DNA from: Polytrichum commune
Taxonomy: Eukaryota; Streptophyta; Polytrichopsida; Polytrichales; Polytrichaceae
Direction: 5' to 3'
Length of the DNA: 64,000 nt
NCBI GenBank assembly: GCA_950295325.1
Contig: OX485803.1
Location: 11,656,001-11,720,000 of the forward strand
Shown: piece by piece, positions 1 through 9,722 of the stretch
Position numbering within the stretch: the stretch's first letter is position 1
How the letters are laid out: each line of letters starts with the position of its first letter
The notes under the pieces: model-generated
Told to the model about the DNA's origin: nothing
The model's input: the letters and a program-made list of their open reading frames with translations, nothing else
The model's database searches: none
Made by a program: the position numbers and the translations under genes

Positions 1-398
1 GTGACTTACCACTTGAAAGGGTCTTTTGTCATTCTAATATGAAACTTATACTTGGTTTGTTTATTTATAATAGTTTAATTACTGCCTTCTACTTTCACAA
101 GTATTCATGCATATTCAAACTAATTCGACATGATTGAAGTAATATATCATAATTAATTATGGTATAAGCATTTGATATATAATTAGGCTTAATTGCCTTG
201 GTAAGCATTTGTTCCTGATTTTATTATATTTAATCAGGCTTGATACACTTAAATTCATTAACTCAGCTTAATTAGTTCAAATATGTATGAATAATTGTGA
301 AAGTAGAATGCATAATATAATATATTAAAAACTAAACATATAACAATAATATAAGTTTTTTTAAGAATGAAAAAAGACCCTTTCAAATGGTAAGTCAC
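1..398. repeat. Foldback (long imperfect palindrome) element
   Basis: The first 27 bases, beginning GTGACTTACCACTTGAAAGG, recur as reverse complement ending at base 398. Inner segments also pair: bases about 90-125, containing CTACTTTCACAAGTATTCATG, match 270-310 in inverted form. The whole stretch therefore folds back on itself, as expected of a MITE or foldback transposon. The window edge falls at the left terminus, so no target duplication can be checked. No coding capacity is seen. Confidence 0.75.
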
Positions 399-1896
399 AT
401 ACATTATAATCTCAATGCTAATGAGAACTTTGTAATATTTAGTTTTTATTTCCAAATTCATTACATGCTTTATTAACATCCATTTACATGCTTTTGGTTT
501 CACTCCGATGAAACCCCAATCAATTGTTTATTTCCTAAGGGGAAGTGAACATATATATTGAATCTTGGGCTTTTTTTGCAAGGGCGTTTTTTTTTTAAAA
601 AATTGGGCGTAGCAGGCAAAAGTTGGTTGAGACGGAAAAAAAAGATGGAAAAAATTATACAAAAAAACTAAAAAAAAAACTGATGGGATTGCGTCGGGTG
701 CCGGATTGCAAGTTCCAGCCTTGAGACCTCCTTCCCCCCATGACGGGGTCATGACTCAGCTGGATGGGGCTCGTCCAAATGGCATGAACTCTAGCCCCGA
801 GTTGGGTGAACCAACCCATACACTTGTTCCTTGTTGGATGCCTAAACCCTTGCCTCCAAGAAACTGTAGTGTACGGGTTGATTCGCCCCAGCCCTCTAGC
901 CCCACCCCAAATTGGCAACACAAATTGCAATAAATTAGTAAATGATGTACTGTAACAAAGCCTCGAAATATCCAGTGCCAAATGAACTGTGTTCAATAAT
1001 GGTGAGACCTGGAAATACTGTACAGTTCGAAGGTGAACTATGAGGTTAGTTTCCCCAAATGGAAATATTATTTTTAGGAAAAACTCATGTCAAGTTGTAG
1101 CTTGCCCTTATAGGGAATAATATTTAGTTGGTGAAGAATGGAATCTCGATGGGCTGCTTGTCCATAATAGTTTTTTACTGAAGCCCAGTTGATGGAAGTT
1201 AATGATGAACATACTACCAAATTAAATGAAACAAGTTGATCTCAGAAACCAAAAGAAGTAAAAGATTTGTAGAATGAAGAGAAACACATGAGATTATAGA
1301 ATAGGAAGAGAGAACATATTTTGAATAAGAAAATAATGCACACATGATAGGTATAAGAAGGGAATTTTAAGGATTAAGAAAGCAAAGTGATTTCAAAGAA
1401 GTAATTTTCTCTCCAAAAAAATGAAGGTCTAGATAATGAGAAATAAAACATATAATGGAGATGAAGGAGAAGAAGAAGAGGAATTTTTTAAGGTCAAAAT
1501 AAAATTGAGAAGCAAAATACTCTCAAAGATGTTGAATATCAAAAGAATAAGTACAAATGAAGATCTCATAAGAAAAGAAAAACAATGAAGAAGTGGAGCA
1601 AAGCTTGGGCATGGCGATTACAAAAAGGAAGAGTAGCAATACAATACCCTATTAGTAATTGATGTGGCATGTGAAGGGGCAAGGATGAGGAGGGTTCCCA
1701 CGTGACCGCAAGTTGGCATATAATTGCAAAGTCAACATCCTAGTACTAGCTTAGGGTTTTTTAGGATTCTCCAACATGCATGTATTATTATCCCACACAA
1801 GACATGAAACCATCTTGTTGTTTATTGCCTAAATTGATTGTAATAAAATTGGCATTATCATTGATGAGATGAAAGAATTCAAAATGAAAATTACAC
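399..1896. other. Intergenic DNA, no gene recognised
   Basis: No gene is supported here. The stretch contains a T-rich and A-rich segment (570-680), the small hairpin listed separately at 803-888, and a purine-rich AAGAGAA-type segment at about 1240-1600. Short ORFs on either strand show no recognisable motif and are probably chance. Confidence 0.6.
803..888. repeat. Short hairpin element, copy 1
   Basis: Two arms (about 803-833 and 857-888) around AACCAACCCATACACTTG pair imperfectly with each other. The same hairpin occurs at 16493-16576, with the central loop in the opposite orientation. Finding it at two unlinked places suggests a small mobile foldback element. It could also be a hairpin small-RNA source; that is not shown. 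Confidence 0.6.
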
Positions 1897-1898
1897 TA

Positions 1899-3445
1899 CA
1901 GTGAAGAACAACATTGAGTACTCACTTGAGAACTTCAATTTCGGCAAGCAATCTCTGGCGATTGAAATTTGATATCATTGAAGTAATTAAGCAAAGTATG
2001 TGTACAAAATAGTCTTCTTCATGTATGTAAAAAGAAAAAATTAAAATTTTTATTAGGGATTATGAGAATAGCCATGTCAAAGCGGCTAGGGTTCATAGAC
2101 TCAATTTTGTTTGGAGCCACCAACTGAACTTCAATTTTCATTTGCATACTAATTTGTGGTCAATTTCGTTAGATCATTAGTGCATTGTGACACTTTGTAG
2201 TTGGAGATTGTGTAGTAATGAGCATTTGTGCAATTGCTTATGTATGCCTTGTTTATCTGCGTCGCGAAAGCTCCAAGCAATTGAGCAATTTCGGAATGGC
2301 AATTCAACACAAAAAGTTGCGGATGCAATTGGGATGAGTCAATCTTGGGTAGTTAGGCTTAGAAAGGAGATCGCAGGGGAGCTTGAGAGGCAAAAAAGAG
2401 GGCACCCAAGACACCTTTAGTTATTGTGAGAGAGAGGCGGAGATGTTTCACCTTGCTTATGGAAGGGCGTTTGGGAGTTGCATCAAAGGTGGCAACAAAG
2501 ATTTGAAATGAATTAGGTAAAAATGTGTCTGATGTAGTTGTGAGACGTGCTTTGCGATGGGAAGGTTTCGCTGCACATGTGCAACAGAAGAAGCCGTTGT
2601 TGACAAGAAGACATGTTCAGGCACGGGTGAGGTTTGCTTGTAGGTATGCAAATTGGACCGTTCATGATTGGAAACGCGTTATTTTCAGTGATGAGACAAA
2701 GATAAACAACTTTAATTCTGATGGTAGGTCCTGGTGTTAGATAATAGATGGAGAGCATGTACAACCACAACATGTACAACCACAACATGTCCAACATATC
2801 ATGATTTGGGGTTGCATGACAGTTTTTGGACCTGGAGCTTGGCATAGGATTGAAGGTATAATAGATCAACACATGTACAAATGTATTTTGGAAAACTAAG
2901 TTATTGTGTTTCAATAGGATAATGATCCAAAACACACAAGTAAGAGGTAAAATGGTTGAAATTGCAGCCATTCCAACTTCTCCAGTGGCCTGTTCAATCA
3001 CCACATGTGAATCCCATGGAGCATTTTTGGGCTCTTCTCAAACATCATTTGAATAAATTTTCTACACCTCCACGAGGAATTGAAGAATTGTGGGAGTGTG
3101 TGTGCATTGTTTATTCTAATTTTAATGAAGAGGATTGTATGGCACTATATGAGAGTATGCCGCGAAGGATTGTTGTTGTATTGGCTGCTAAAGGCTATTG
3201 GACAAATTATTGAAGTTCAAAAAAATAGATTAAACAATATTGAGTACTTGTATATGGTTGGTGATTGTAAATTGTAGAAGATTATCTAGTTTTCAATTTG
3301 ATGTATAAATTTGCATATATATATATACATACCTCTATTTGTTTTTTAACTCACTTTTTAGCTTTGCAAAAAAATATCTACATTGTCTATAATGGCTTGT
3401 CGAAGTTGGCTTCTTCAACAAAGTACTCAATTTTGTTCATCACTG
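1899..3445 (+). mobile_element. Tc1-like (Tc1/mariner superfamily) DNA transposon, full length, inactive
   Basis: The element starts CAGTGAAGAACAACATTGAG and ends with the inverted match to CAGTGATGAACAAAATTGAG. The inverted termini stay similar for roughly 55 bases. Both ends are bordered by TA (1897-1898 and 3446-3447), the known target of Tc1/mariner insertion. The 1547-bp length suits the family. Inside lies one broken transposase gene. Terminal CAGTG is common in Tc1 elements. The element is complete in outline but cannot move itself, because its gene has several stops and frameshifts. Confidence 0.88.
2187..3213 (+). pseudogene. Tc1-like transposase (DD34E type), broken
   Basis: Three open segments read as one degraded transposase. 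The first (2245-2420) is a helix-turn-helix region: an AIEQFRNGNST segment, then GMSQSWVVRLRK, ending in a basic GHPRHL stretch. The second (about 2525-2740) has the RVIFSDETKINNF block with the first catalytic Asp. Further on come MIWGCMT and DNDPKHTS (second Asp), and a third segment (2956-3213) with SPHVNPMEHFW (catalytic Glu) and a C-terminal ESMPRRI block. The second Asp to Glu spacing is about 34 residues after allowing for one lost base near 2950, which fits DD34E Tc1 rather than the DD39D mariner-like elements usual in plants. Stops at about 2738 and 2898, plus frameshifts, kill it. The C-terminal ESMPRRI motif recalls fungal Tc1 proteins; that comparison is from memory. Confidence 0.85.
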
Positions 3446-4355
3446 TAGCTATGAAAATATTTGAGTGCCACAAATCCCCAACCCCCATCCTCCCTCAGCA
3501 CAATAATACGACAGAACCCCTCCACACCACCACTGGGCACCCTAATCTCATACATCTCCTCCTTCAAATTCAACCATTGGAAAGACAAATGGGGAGCCCA
3601 AAAACACACATATACCTTCAACTGCCATTGGCAATCTATACCACACCACTACTCAAAATAGGTTGCACAAACAACCCTACTAAACCGGACAACATCCTCT
3701 ACAATCACAACTTATCCCTTATAACTCACAAAACACACAAGCCATCAAAAAGTGACGAAGTTGCGGAGTGTCATAGTAAAGAACACCATGGATTTGCGGA
3801 GCAAGAAGTAGAAGAATGTTTGTTTATGAATGGCACATCAAGGTGAATTTTGGTAATGAATTATTGAATTGTCCATAGAATTTCTTATCATTTGTTCGCT
3901 TGAATTCACATCATTGAGCTTGTGAAAAATATTTTTAAATTTAATTTTAAAAGAAATTCAATCAAAAAATAAAATAAAAAAGAGAGAAGAGGAGAGGCGG
4001 AGGAGCCCCTTCAAGAGCTCCTGTTTCGGGCAGCTAAGCTGCTGCAGCTGGTTGGCCCCCCCTGCTTCCTCCTTCCCTCCCTTGTACTTCCCTCCCCCCC
4101 TAATTAGGCCCCACCCCTCCAGCTACCTACCCCTCAACTCCCCCCCACCAGGCAACAATTGTGGGGGTGGGAAAACTTTTATTTATTTATTTATTTTTAA
4201 TTTTTTTGGATAACCAAATATTTGAGTTGGTAACAAAAAAATTATTTAAAATAAAATACAATAGATTCACATATTGAAGGGAGGTATTCCAAAATCTTAT
4301 TGGTTGGAGGTACTACTCTTGGGTTAATGAAAGACACATTTTTGCAAGAGCACTT
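3446..4355. other. Intergenic DNA with a purine/pyrimidine-skewed block
   Basis: No gene is recognised. Open frames at 3298-3846 on either strand have no family signature. The segment 3980-4165 switches from a purine tract (AGAGAGAAGAGGAGAGG) to pyrimidine runs rich in CCTCC and CCCCC, flanked by A/T-rich tracts with TTTA repeats (4180-4200). It could be a small repeat insertion, but no target duplication was found. Confidence 0.5.
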
Positions 4356-4419
4356 TTGCCAAGGTTTTTTTCATTAATCAAGAAAAAAATTGGGGGCTCG
4401 AAGACAATCCGATACTGGT

Positions 4420-4640
4420 GTTTACAAATTGAAATGCCTTATAGAAAATTAAGATTTTTGGGGTTCGGAAGATGTGGAGCATCGCAAAAGAAGTTCACAA
4501 GAACATCCGGGAACATGCGAAAGGCGTGGGATTGCAGCGAATTTAGGATTGGCTTATTTTTTACGCACACACCTCAGATGACAGGGGCTGGACCACATCT
4601 TATAACTCACCAAATCCGCAGGAACAACTTATTTGTCTGA
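4420..4640 (+). pseudogene. Possible gag tail of the gypsy relic
   Basis: A weakly open stretch reads KFTRTSGNMRKAWDCSEF and continues directly toward the protease segment without a gap. It lies where the end of gag is expected. No CCHC zinc knuckle is intact. The assignment rests mainly on position and on continuity of coding texture. Confidence 0.4.
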
Positions 4641-5319
4641 TGTAGCTGGTAGGCTGGCTCGCGAGTGCCGCGGCATTCGACCTGGTGTCATGCGTATGGT
4701 GAATGATATCAACACTTTGGTGGTCAGTCGGGTTGGAGGCAATCCCATTCGGGTTGCGCCCCAATGTGTGATGATGGATTCGGGGGCACAATTAGTTATG
4801 ATCAGCAAAAGACTTGCCTATGAACTACGGTTTACGGCCGACGACTTGGCTCCTTGCCCATTTACCATCGTCACCTTTATTGGCCACGTGGAGCGGGCCA
4901 CTCATTACATTCGGGAGCCACTGCAGCTTAGCTTTCACGTGAAGCGTGGAGATCCACCCGCATTTCTTCTTCTCAGATGTAAGGTGACAGATGCAACCAT
5001 CTACGATATTTTAGTTGGTCAGCAAGCACTCTACTCCCTCAGTTTTGGTTTGGACAACTGGACTAAGGAGGCTTGGATCCGACTAGGTTGGTTGGCTGGA
5101 GATGGCTACGTGGAACTTATTCCTGTGGCATTTTCGGCGGCCACGACCATAGCACCATTATCCAAGGTTTTTGGATATGATGTTATTGTGGATACATTGC
5201 CACATGCTTCCGCATTATTAGAGGATTTATTGGTATTCATAGAGAGTGCTGAGGATCAACGGGAGATGATACCTAAGGGTGCATTGGTGCGCCGTTCCAA
5301 GGATCCTCTTCCTCCCTAG
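4633..5319 (+). pseudogene. Gypsy-type aspartic protease domain
   Basis: This 228-codon open frame contains the retropepsin active-site triplet D-S-G (codons 4777-4785) in the context MMDSGAQLVMISKRLAYEL. A hydrophobic flap-like section follows, then YDILVGQQALY, which resembles the second conserved ILG block of retropepsins. In the family the enzyme cleaves the Gag-Pol polyprotein inside the particle. It lies directly upstream of the methyltransferase-like region and would have been translated as one polyprotein with it. The frame is open, but the neighbouring domains are broken, so no active product is expected. Confidence 0.75.
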
Positions 5320-5454
5320 CGCGATTCCGCCAAGCTATTTCGGAGGTGTGAGAACACTATCCTCTCTCTTAGTTCTACAACACTACCCACCCGTGACACC
5401 CCATCGGCGTTGGCACATCCTATTTCATGGCATCCGCCAGATGAGGGGATCACT

Positions 5455-6425
5455 TTGGTAGAACTGTTTGGGGACATTGGGACATGATTCGCAGCTATGT
5501 TGGAGGATGGTCTCACAGTTCAACAGTATGTCTATGTGGATGACAATCATGTGTCCACCATTTCCACAAGTTGATGGTGTTGTATCCGCAATAGTTGGAT
5601 CCAACTGCCATTCGTGAGTATTTTGCACGTTTCCCTCGTGATGTTACACTTGTCAGTGTAACAAACTTACGCAGATTGGATCCCGTGGATCAAGTCATCG
5701 TAGGATGCCCATGCCAAGGCCACTCACGTGTTGGAACCGACTGAGGATCCGTCCAATCCTACACGTGGTCCTGATCTAGTTTTTTTGGGGACCTCATCCG
5801 GTTCATGCAGTGGCGGTATGTCCACCAACCTTCCCCTTTAGGATACATATTCAAGAATGTATCTTTGTTGGGAGATTTTCGAGACAAGGTGTTGGAAGCC
5901 AAACATTATGTTTGTCAGCACATAATGGGATCCCATTTTTGTGGATGCCGCGAGCTTTGGTTCTTATTCCCACCGGCCTCAGTGACTTGGTGCAACCTCG
6001 CACCACTATCCACTTTAGCTACATCATTTTTTGCAGTGCCTCCACTTTCTGATCAAAAGGTGGATGACATCTTGGATCCACACCGGATTACTTTGTTGGT
6101 TGTTCGAGATGATCTACCCCCGTTGGCATTGGTCAACAAAGTAGGAGCACCACGGAGGACCTTCCCCACCAAGTTTATGACTTTTCCACAGTCATTTGTA
6201 TTCCGCAATCGAGGGTCTGACATGGTGTTGGATGATCACACCAAACCCATACCAAGCCATTAGCTGACGAATGGGAGCGTGTCATGGAATTTTGTACAAG
6301 CATCACATGAGCTTCTAGCCTTTTTGAGGGCCAACGGCGCTTCATGTTGGGCCAAATCATGAATCTTAATATTATGGTGTGGACTGTCGGTTTATGCCTT
6401 GCATTGCAATGGCATCATAGTGACC
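5455..6425 (+). pseudogene. Cytosine-C5 DNA methyltransferase-like domain inside gypsy pol (broken)
   Basis: Between protease and reverse transcriptase the translation, followed through several frame changes, shows the ordered motifs of C5-cytosine methyltransferases. LVELFGDIGT (codons 5455-5484) resembles SAM-binding motif I. DPVDQVIVGCPCQGHSRVG resembles motif IV, with the catalytic P-C-Q at codons 5709-5717. GYIFKNVSLLG (about 5841-5873) matches the motif VI F-x-E-N-V block, but the catalytic Glu is replaced by Lys (codon 5853-5855). VDAASFGSYSHRPQ (about 5943-5985) fits the motif VIII region, and GQIMNLNIMVW (about 6351-6385) a motif X-like end. The span of roughly 320 codons fits a bare catalytic domain. 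A TGA sits right after motif I (5485-5487), with further stops and shifts, so the enzyme is dead. In the family, such an enzyme transfers a methyl group from SAM to cytosine in DNA. Its role in a retroelement is unknown; self-methylation or control of host silencing is speculation. Confidence 0.75.
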
Positions 6426-6778
6426 AGTTGTTGTTTCTCGGGGCAGAGAACCCTAGTCAGGGGGCACAACGGTCCACATCCATGGAGGAGGAAATTGAAG
6501 CCATGGTTGGAAGAGCCGAACAAATCTCTCGATTTGAGCAGCAGGTGATGGAAGAGCTTTAAGTTCAACGGATTTTAACTTCTTCAGCTTCTTCGCCTCT
6601 GGTGGTGGCTTCATCATCACATATTGGTGGTGATGAAGAGAGATCAGATTCTATTGTTGGCACTGGGGTTAGGGGCATGGTGCATGCCCCCTCCTCTCAG
6701 TAGGAGTTAGAGTATGTGCCAGCATCAGGTGGTTTCACTTTGGTGGAGAGGGAAACCACAGAGTTTGACGATTGACCA
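6426..6778 (+). pseudogene. Linker between methyltransferase-like domain and reverse transcriptase
   Basis: An open segment continues from the methyltransferase-like end with an acidic, probably helical stretch (EEEIEAMVGRAEQISRFEQ) and a low-complexity serine-rich part encoded by 6580-6700, then joins the reverse transcriptase. One in-frame TAA (6560-6562) and a TAG near 6703 interrupt it. No domain is recognised. It looks like polyprotein spacer. Confidence 0.5.
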
Positions 6779-7610
6779 TTGGAATTAGGCCCTCATCTCA
6801 CCGGTACTGAGGTATGGAAGGTACGAGCGTTCATTCGCTCGTACCATAGATGTTTTGCTTTCAGCCTTCAATATCTTGAAGGCTATAAAAGAAAACCCAT
6901 CCACATTCAGTTGGAGGATGACCATCCTATTTTTCGGAGACCTTCCAGGCTTAGTGTTTCCGTGAGGATTGGTGTCCAAGCTCGTTGCCAAAAGATATTG
7001 GCAGCAAGGTTGATCAAACTCTCTAACAAGGAATATGTTTGTACTACAGTTATGCCATCAAAGAAGAATATCTTTGGCAATTGGACGGAGAAGCGGATGT
7101 ACGGGGATTACTGTCTAGTTAACCGGAAGACCAAGTCGGATCGGTATCCCATACCAATTCCGGAGGAGTTGTTTGATGCCATCGGATTTTCTTGAGTCTT
7201 TAGCACCCTAGACTTGAGATTCGGCTATCACCAGCTCTTATTATTTTTGAGAGATCAAGTGAAAACCGCATTCTAGGGAGTTGATCAAGATGGGAAGGAT
7301 CAACTGTACCATTGGAAATTTCTTCCATTTGGCCTCAAGAATGTACTTGTTGAATTTTAGAGAGTAATGGACCATGTCCACTTTGGCTTGCCCTTTGCTG
7401 AGTGTTATATTGATGACTTGATCACCTTCAACAAGACACCACATGACCATGTAAGACATATGCAAGCCATTTTTAAACGGTTGCGGCAGTGGGGATTGCG
7501 CTTGCACCATGGCAAGTGCAAGTTTTCCTATGACCGACTAGCATATCTAGGTCATATGATTATTCCATGAGGTTTTGGGATGCAGCAAGCTAAGGTGGAC
7601 GTTTTGTAAA
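6779..7610 (+). pseudogene. Ty3/gypsy reverse transcriptase domain
   Basis: The fingers and palm can be followed through DDHPIFRRPSRLS, MYGDYCLVNRKTKSDRYPIP (the DYR.LN-type block), LDLRFGYHQLL, FLPFGLKNV and the active site ECYIDDLITF, with Y-I-D-D at codons 7406-7417. The connection toward RNase H follows (HGKCKFSYDRLAYLGHMI). The catalytic Asp pair is still present, but stops (for example after IGFS near 7195 and at 7274) break the frame. In the family the enzyme copies the genomic RNA into cDNA in cytoplasmic particles. Confidence 0.88.
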
Positions 7611-7619
7611 AGATCCCGG

Positions 7620-8265
7620 CACCGGTCGATGTGCCGAGACTTCGTGCTTTCTTGGGCTTGGCGAATTACTACTGTCGATTTGTTAAAAACTTTAGTTTGA
7701 TCGCCAAGCCTCTCACCATTCTCACGAGCAAGGACCAACCTTGGACTTGGGTTGTGAGCAGCAACATGCATTTGAGACATTGAAGCAGAGACTGGGTGCG
7801 GCTCCAGTGCTTCGACGTCCGAATGTCTCCAAATTCTTCCAGTTTCATACAGGCTGGAGTTCATTGGGTTTGGAAGCAATTCTCACTCAAAAAGAAGACC
7901 ATGGTCGGGAGTATGTTGTTACTTATGCTTCGCAAAACATCAACACTGTGAAGGCCAATTATTCGTCTTACGAGGAAGAAACGTTGGCGGCGGTGTGGGC
8001 TATTGCCCATTTCCAGCCATATTTCTATGGTTAGCGCTTTACTTTGGTGACTAACCATCAGCCTTTACGGTGGCTCATGGAGTTGGATAAGCTTACTAGC
8101 AAGCTCGCCAGGTGGGCTTTATTGCTCCAGGAGTATAACTTTGAGGTGATACACCGTGCCAAAATTACCAATTTGAATGCAGATGGACTCTCATGCAATC
8201 CAAATCCTTTAGATGAGGACTTGACTGGGGCGAGGTGGCATGGGGATTGTGTAATTGAGAGGCGG
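7620..8265 (+). pseudogene. Ty3/gypsy RNase H domain
   Basis: The segment begins with a connection-type block (RAFLGLANYYCRFVKNF) and continues with QHAFETLKQRLGAAPVL, VTYASQNINTVKANYSSYEEE, LAAVWAIAHFQPYFYG and, after a stop at 8032-8034, TNHQPLRWLME and AKITNLNADGLSCNP. These are the usual Ty3/gypsy RNase H landmarks. Coding likeness ends at about 8262 with EDLTGARWHGDCV. No integrase zinc finger or DDE block follows, so the relic is truncated here. Confidence 0.85.
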
Positions 8266-8300
8266 TTCCAGGTTGACATGCAACTACTTACCTCACTTTG

Positions 8301-8629
8301 TTTTCTAGCGTTGCTGTTGATGTGTTGTTTATGTGTGTTTTTGCCATGTTTTAGTTGTATTTGTTAATGGTGGTTTGTACTCAAGCTGCAGTGACATACG
8401 ATCGTTGTTTACACGACAAATGTTTACATTTTAAAAAACTAATATAAACTTTGAAGTAAATGCAGATTTTTAAAAAAATGCTCTATTGTTCAGAGGAAAA
8501 TTTGATAATAGATGTGTTAGTTTCATTCAATTTACATTTCCATCCATTGTTGTCATATTATGATAGTTCCCAATGACTTATATATGCAAAAGAAGCCTAT
8601 TTATTTCATGATTTATATATTTGTGTATG
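8301..8629. other. Short AT-rich spacer, nothing recognised
   Basis: This lies between the truncated gypsy relic and the hAT element. It is AT-rich, with no open frame worth reporting and no repeat that I can match elsewhere in the window. Confidence 0.6.
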
Positions 8630-8637
8630 TAATGGAG

Positions 8638-9722
8638 TAGGGTTGTCTATTGTGTCGTGACGGAGGGTAATCCCGACATAATGTCGTGCCGTCACGACAC
8701 GTATCCGTCACGACATTATGCCGGATGATGTCTTTATTCTGCCGGACTTGAATTTTACCGAATTTTTTGTGTATTTACATTACCCCATTGCGGACACGTA
8801 GGAGTTACGATGTCCACGTGTGATGACATGTCAGCAAAGTAGAGGTAAAGTGGGGAATAAAATTACTAGCGCCCATCCGCCCTCCCGTCCGCCCCCGTTC
8901 CCCCCCGTTCCCCGTACCCTAACCCCGCTCCCTTAGCCCATTAACATGTTCCCTAACCCGTTCCCTACGTTCCCTCCCGTCCGACCCCCCCGTCCGACCT
9001 TTTCCCATCCTGCCTTTTCCCGTCCGACCCTCCCGTCCGACCCTCCCCCCCGTCCGACCCCCCGTCCTCCCTCTCGTTCCCCTCCCCCGTTCCCCTAATC
9101 CTGTTCCCATCCATCCCGTCCTATCCAAACCTCCTAAACCCGCTCCCATCCCCCGCTCCCCCCGCTCCCCCCGCTCCCCACGTTCCCACACGCTCCCCGC
9201 GTTCCCCCCCCGTCCGCCCCCCCCCCCCGTTCCCACTTACCTTCCCCCCGTTCCCCGTACCCTAACCCCGTACCTTCCCGTCCTCCCTCCCCGTCCGACC
9301 TTCCCTCCCCGACCCTACCCCGACCCTACCCTACCTTCCCTCCCTACCTTCCCACCCCACCCGATCCTCCCCCCCCCCCCCCCCCCCGTCCGCCCGCGCT
9401 CCCCACCTGTTCCCCCCGTCCGACCCTCTCCCCCGTCCGACCTACACCCTCCTTAGTAATATTTTATTACTTTGATTTTAACAAAATGGTAAACACAGTG
9501 GCAAAATGGTTTACATGCCAAGGGAAATATGCACATCCACGTCGGCATTTTTTGCCACATAGGACGCCACCTTGGCAAGAAGGTAAGTATTTTACCCACC
9601 CTACTAGGTTGACCCTAGTTTGACCCTACGAGGAGCCTATTGTGTCGTGACAGAGGGGTCCGACCCGACACGACGCGTCATGACGGCACGACCCCGTCAT
9701 GACGTCGCGATAGACAACCCTG
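8638..9722. mobile_element. Non-autonomous hAT element with 8-bp target duplication
   Basis: The left end reads TAGGGTTGTCTATTGTGTCG and the right end is the inverted form of CAGGGTTGTCTATCGCGACG. Both are flanked by the same 8 bases TAATGGAG (8630-8637 and 9723-9730). YAGGG termini and an 8-bp duplication are hallmarks of hAT elements. Sub-terminal motifs of the TCGTGACGG type occur several times at both ends, and a 14-base segment from the left terminus (TATTGTGTCGTGAC) is repeated as a direct copy at 9638-9651. Such repeats are typical transposase-binding sites. The interior has no transposase and is mostly a C-rich array. Confidence 0.85.
8872..9447. repeat. C-rich degenerate tandem array within the hAT element
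   Basis: About 570 bases consist of variants of CCCGTCCGACC, CCGTTCCCC and CGCTCCCC, with an unbroken C run of more than 20 near 9368-9387. The plus strand is nearly free of G except in CCG and CGT contexts, so the minus strand carries many G-runs able to form G-quadruplexes. A long minus-strand frame rich in Gly, Arg and Glu is a by-product of the repeat. Confidence 0.85.

Larger units (their letters stand above)
4356..8300 (+). mobile_element. Ty3/gypsy LTR-retrotransposon relic with methyltransferase-like domain
   Basis: A degraded pol region reads in the order gag tail, aspartic protease, cytosine methyltransferase-like domain, reverse transcriptase, RNase H. Protease-RT-RNase H on one strand is the Ty3/gypsy order. 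No integrase follows RNase H: recognisable coding stops near 8262, so the 3' third is missing. No pair of long terminal repeats was found around it. Stops and frameshifts occur in every domain. The GC content and codon texture differ from the AT-rich surroundings, as expected of an insertion. The parts are listed separately. Confidence 0.85.

Noticed and set aside
3298-3846. 182-codon plus-strand frame
   Set aside because: Starts inside the Tc1 element's 3' end, has no recognisable motif and crosses the element border.
8919-9236. Minus-strand Gly/Arg/Glu-rich frame, collagen-like in look
   Set aside because: It is produced by the C-rich array; no start context or conserved domain.
9241-9330. 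CCCTAACCC-like strings suggesting telomeric DNA
   Set aside because: Only scattered CCCTAACCCC variants in a C-rich array, no regular 7-bp telomere repeat.
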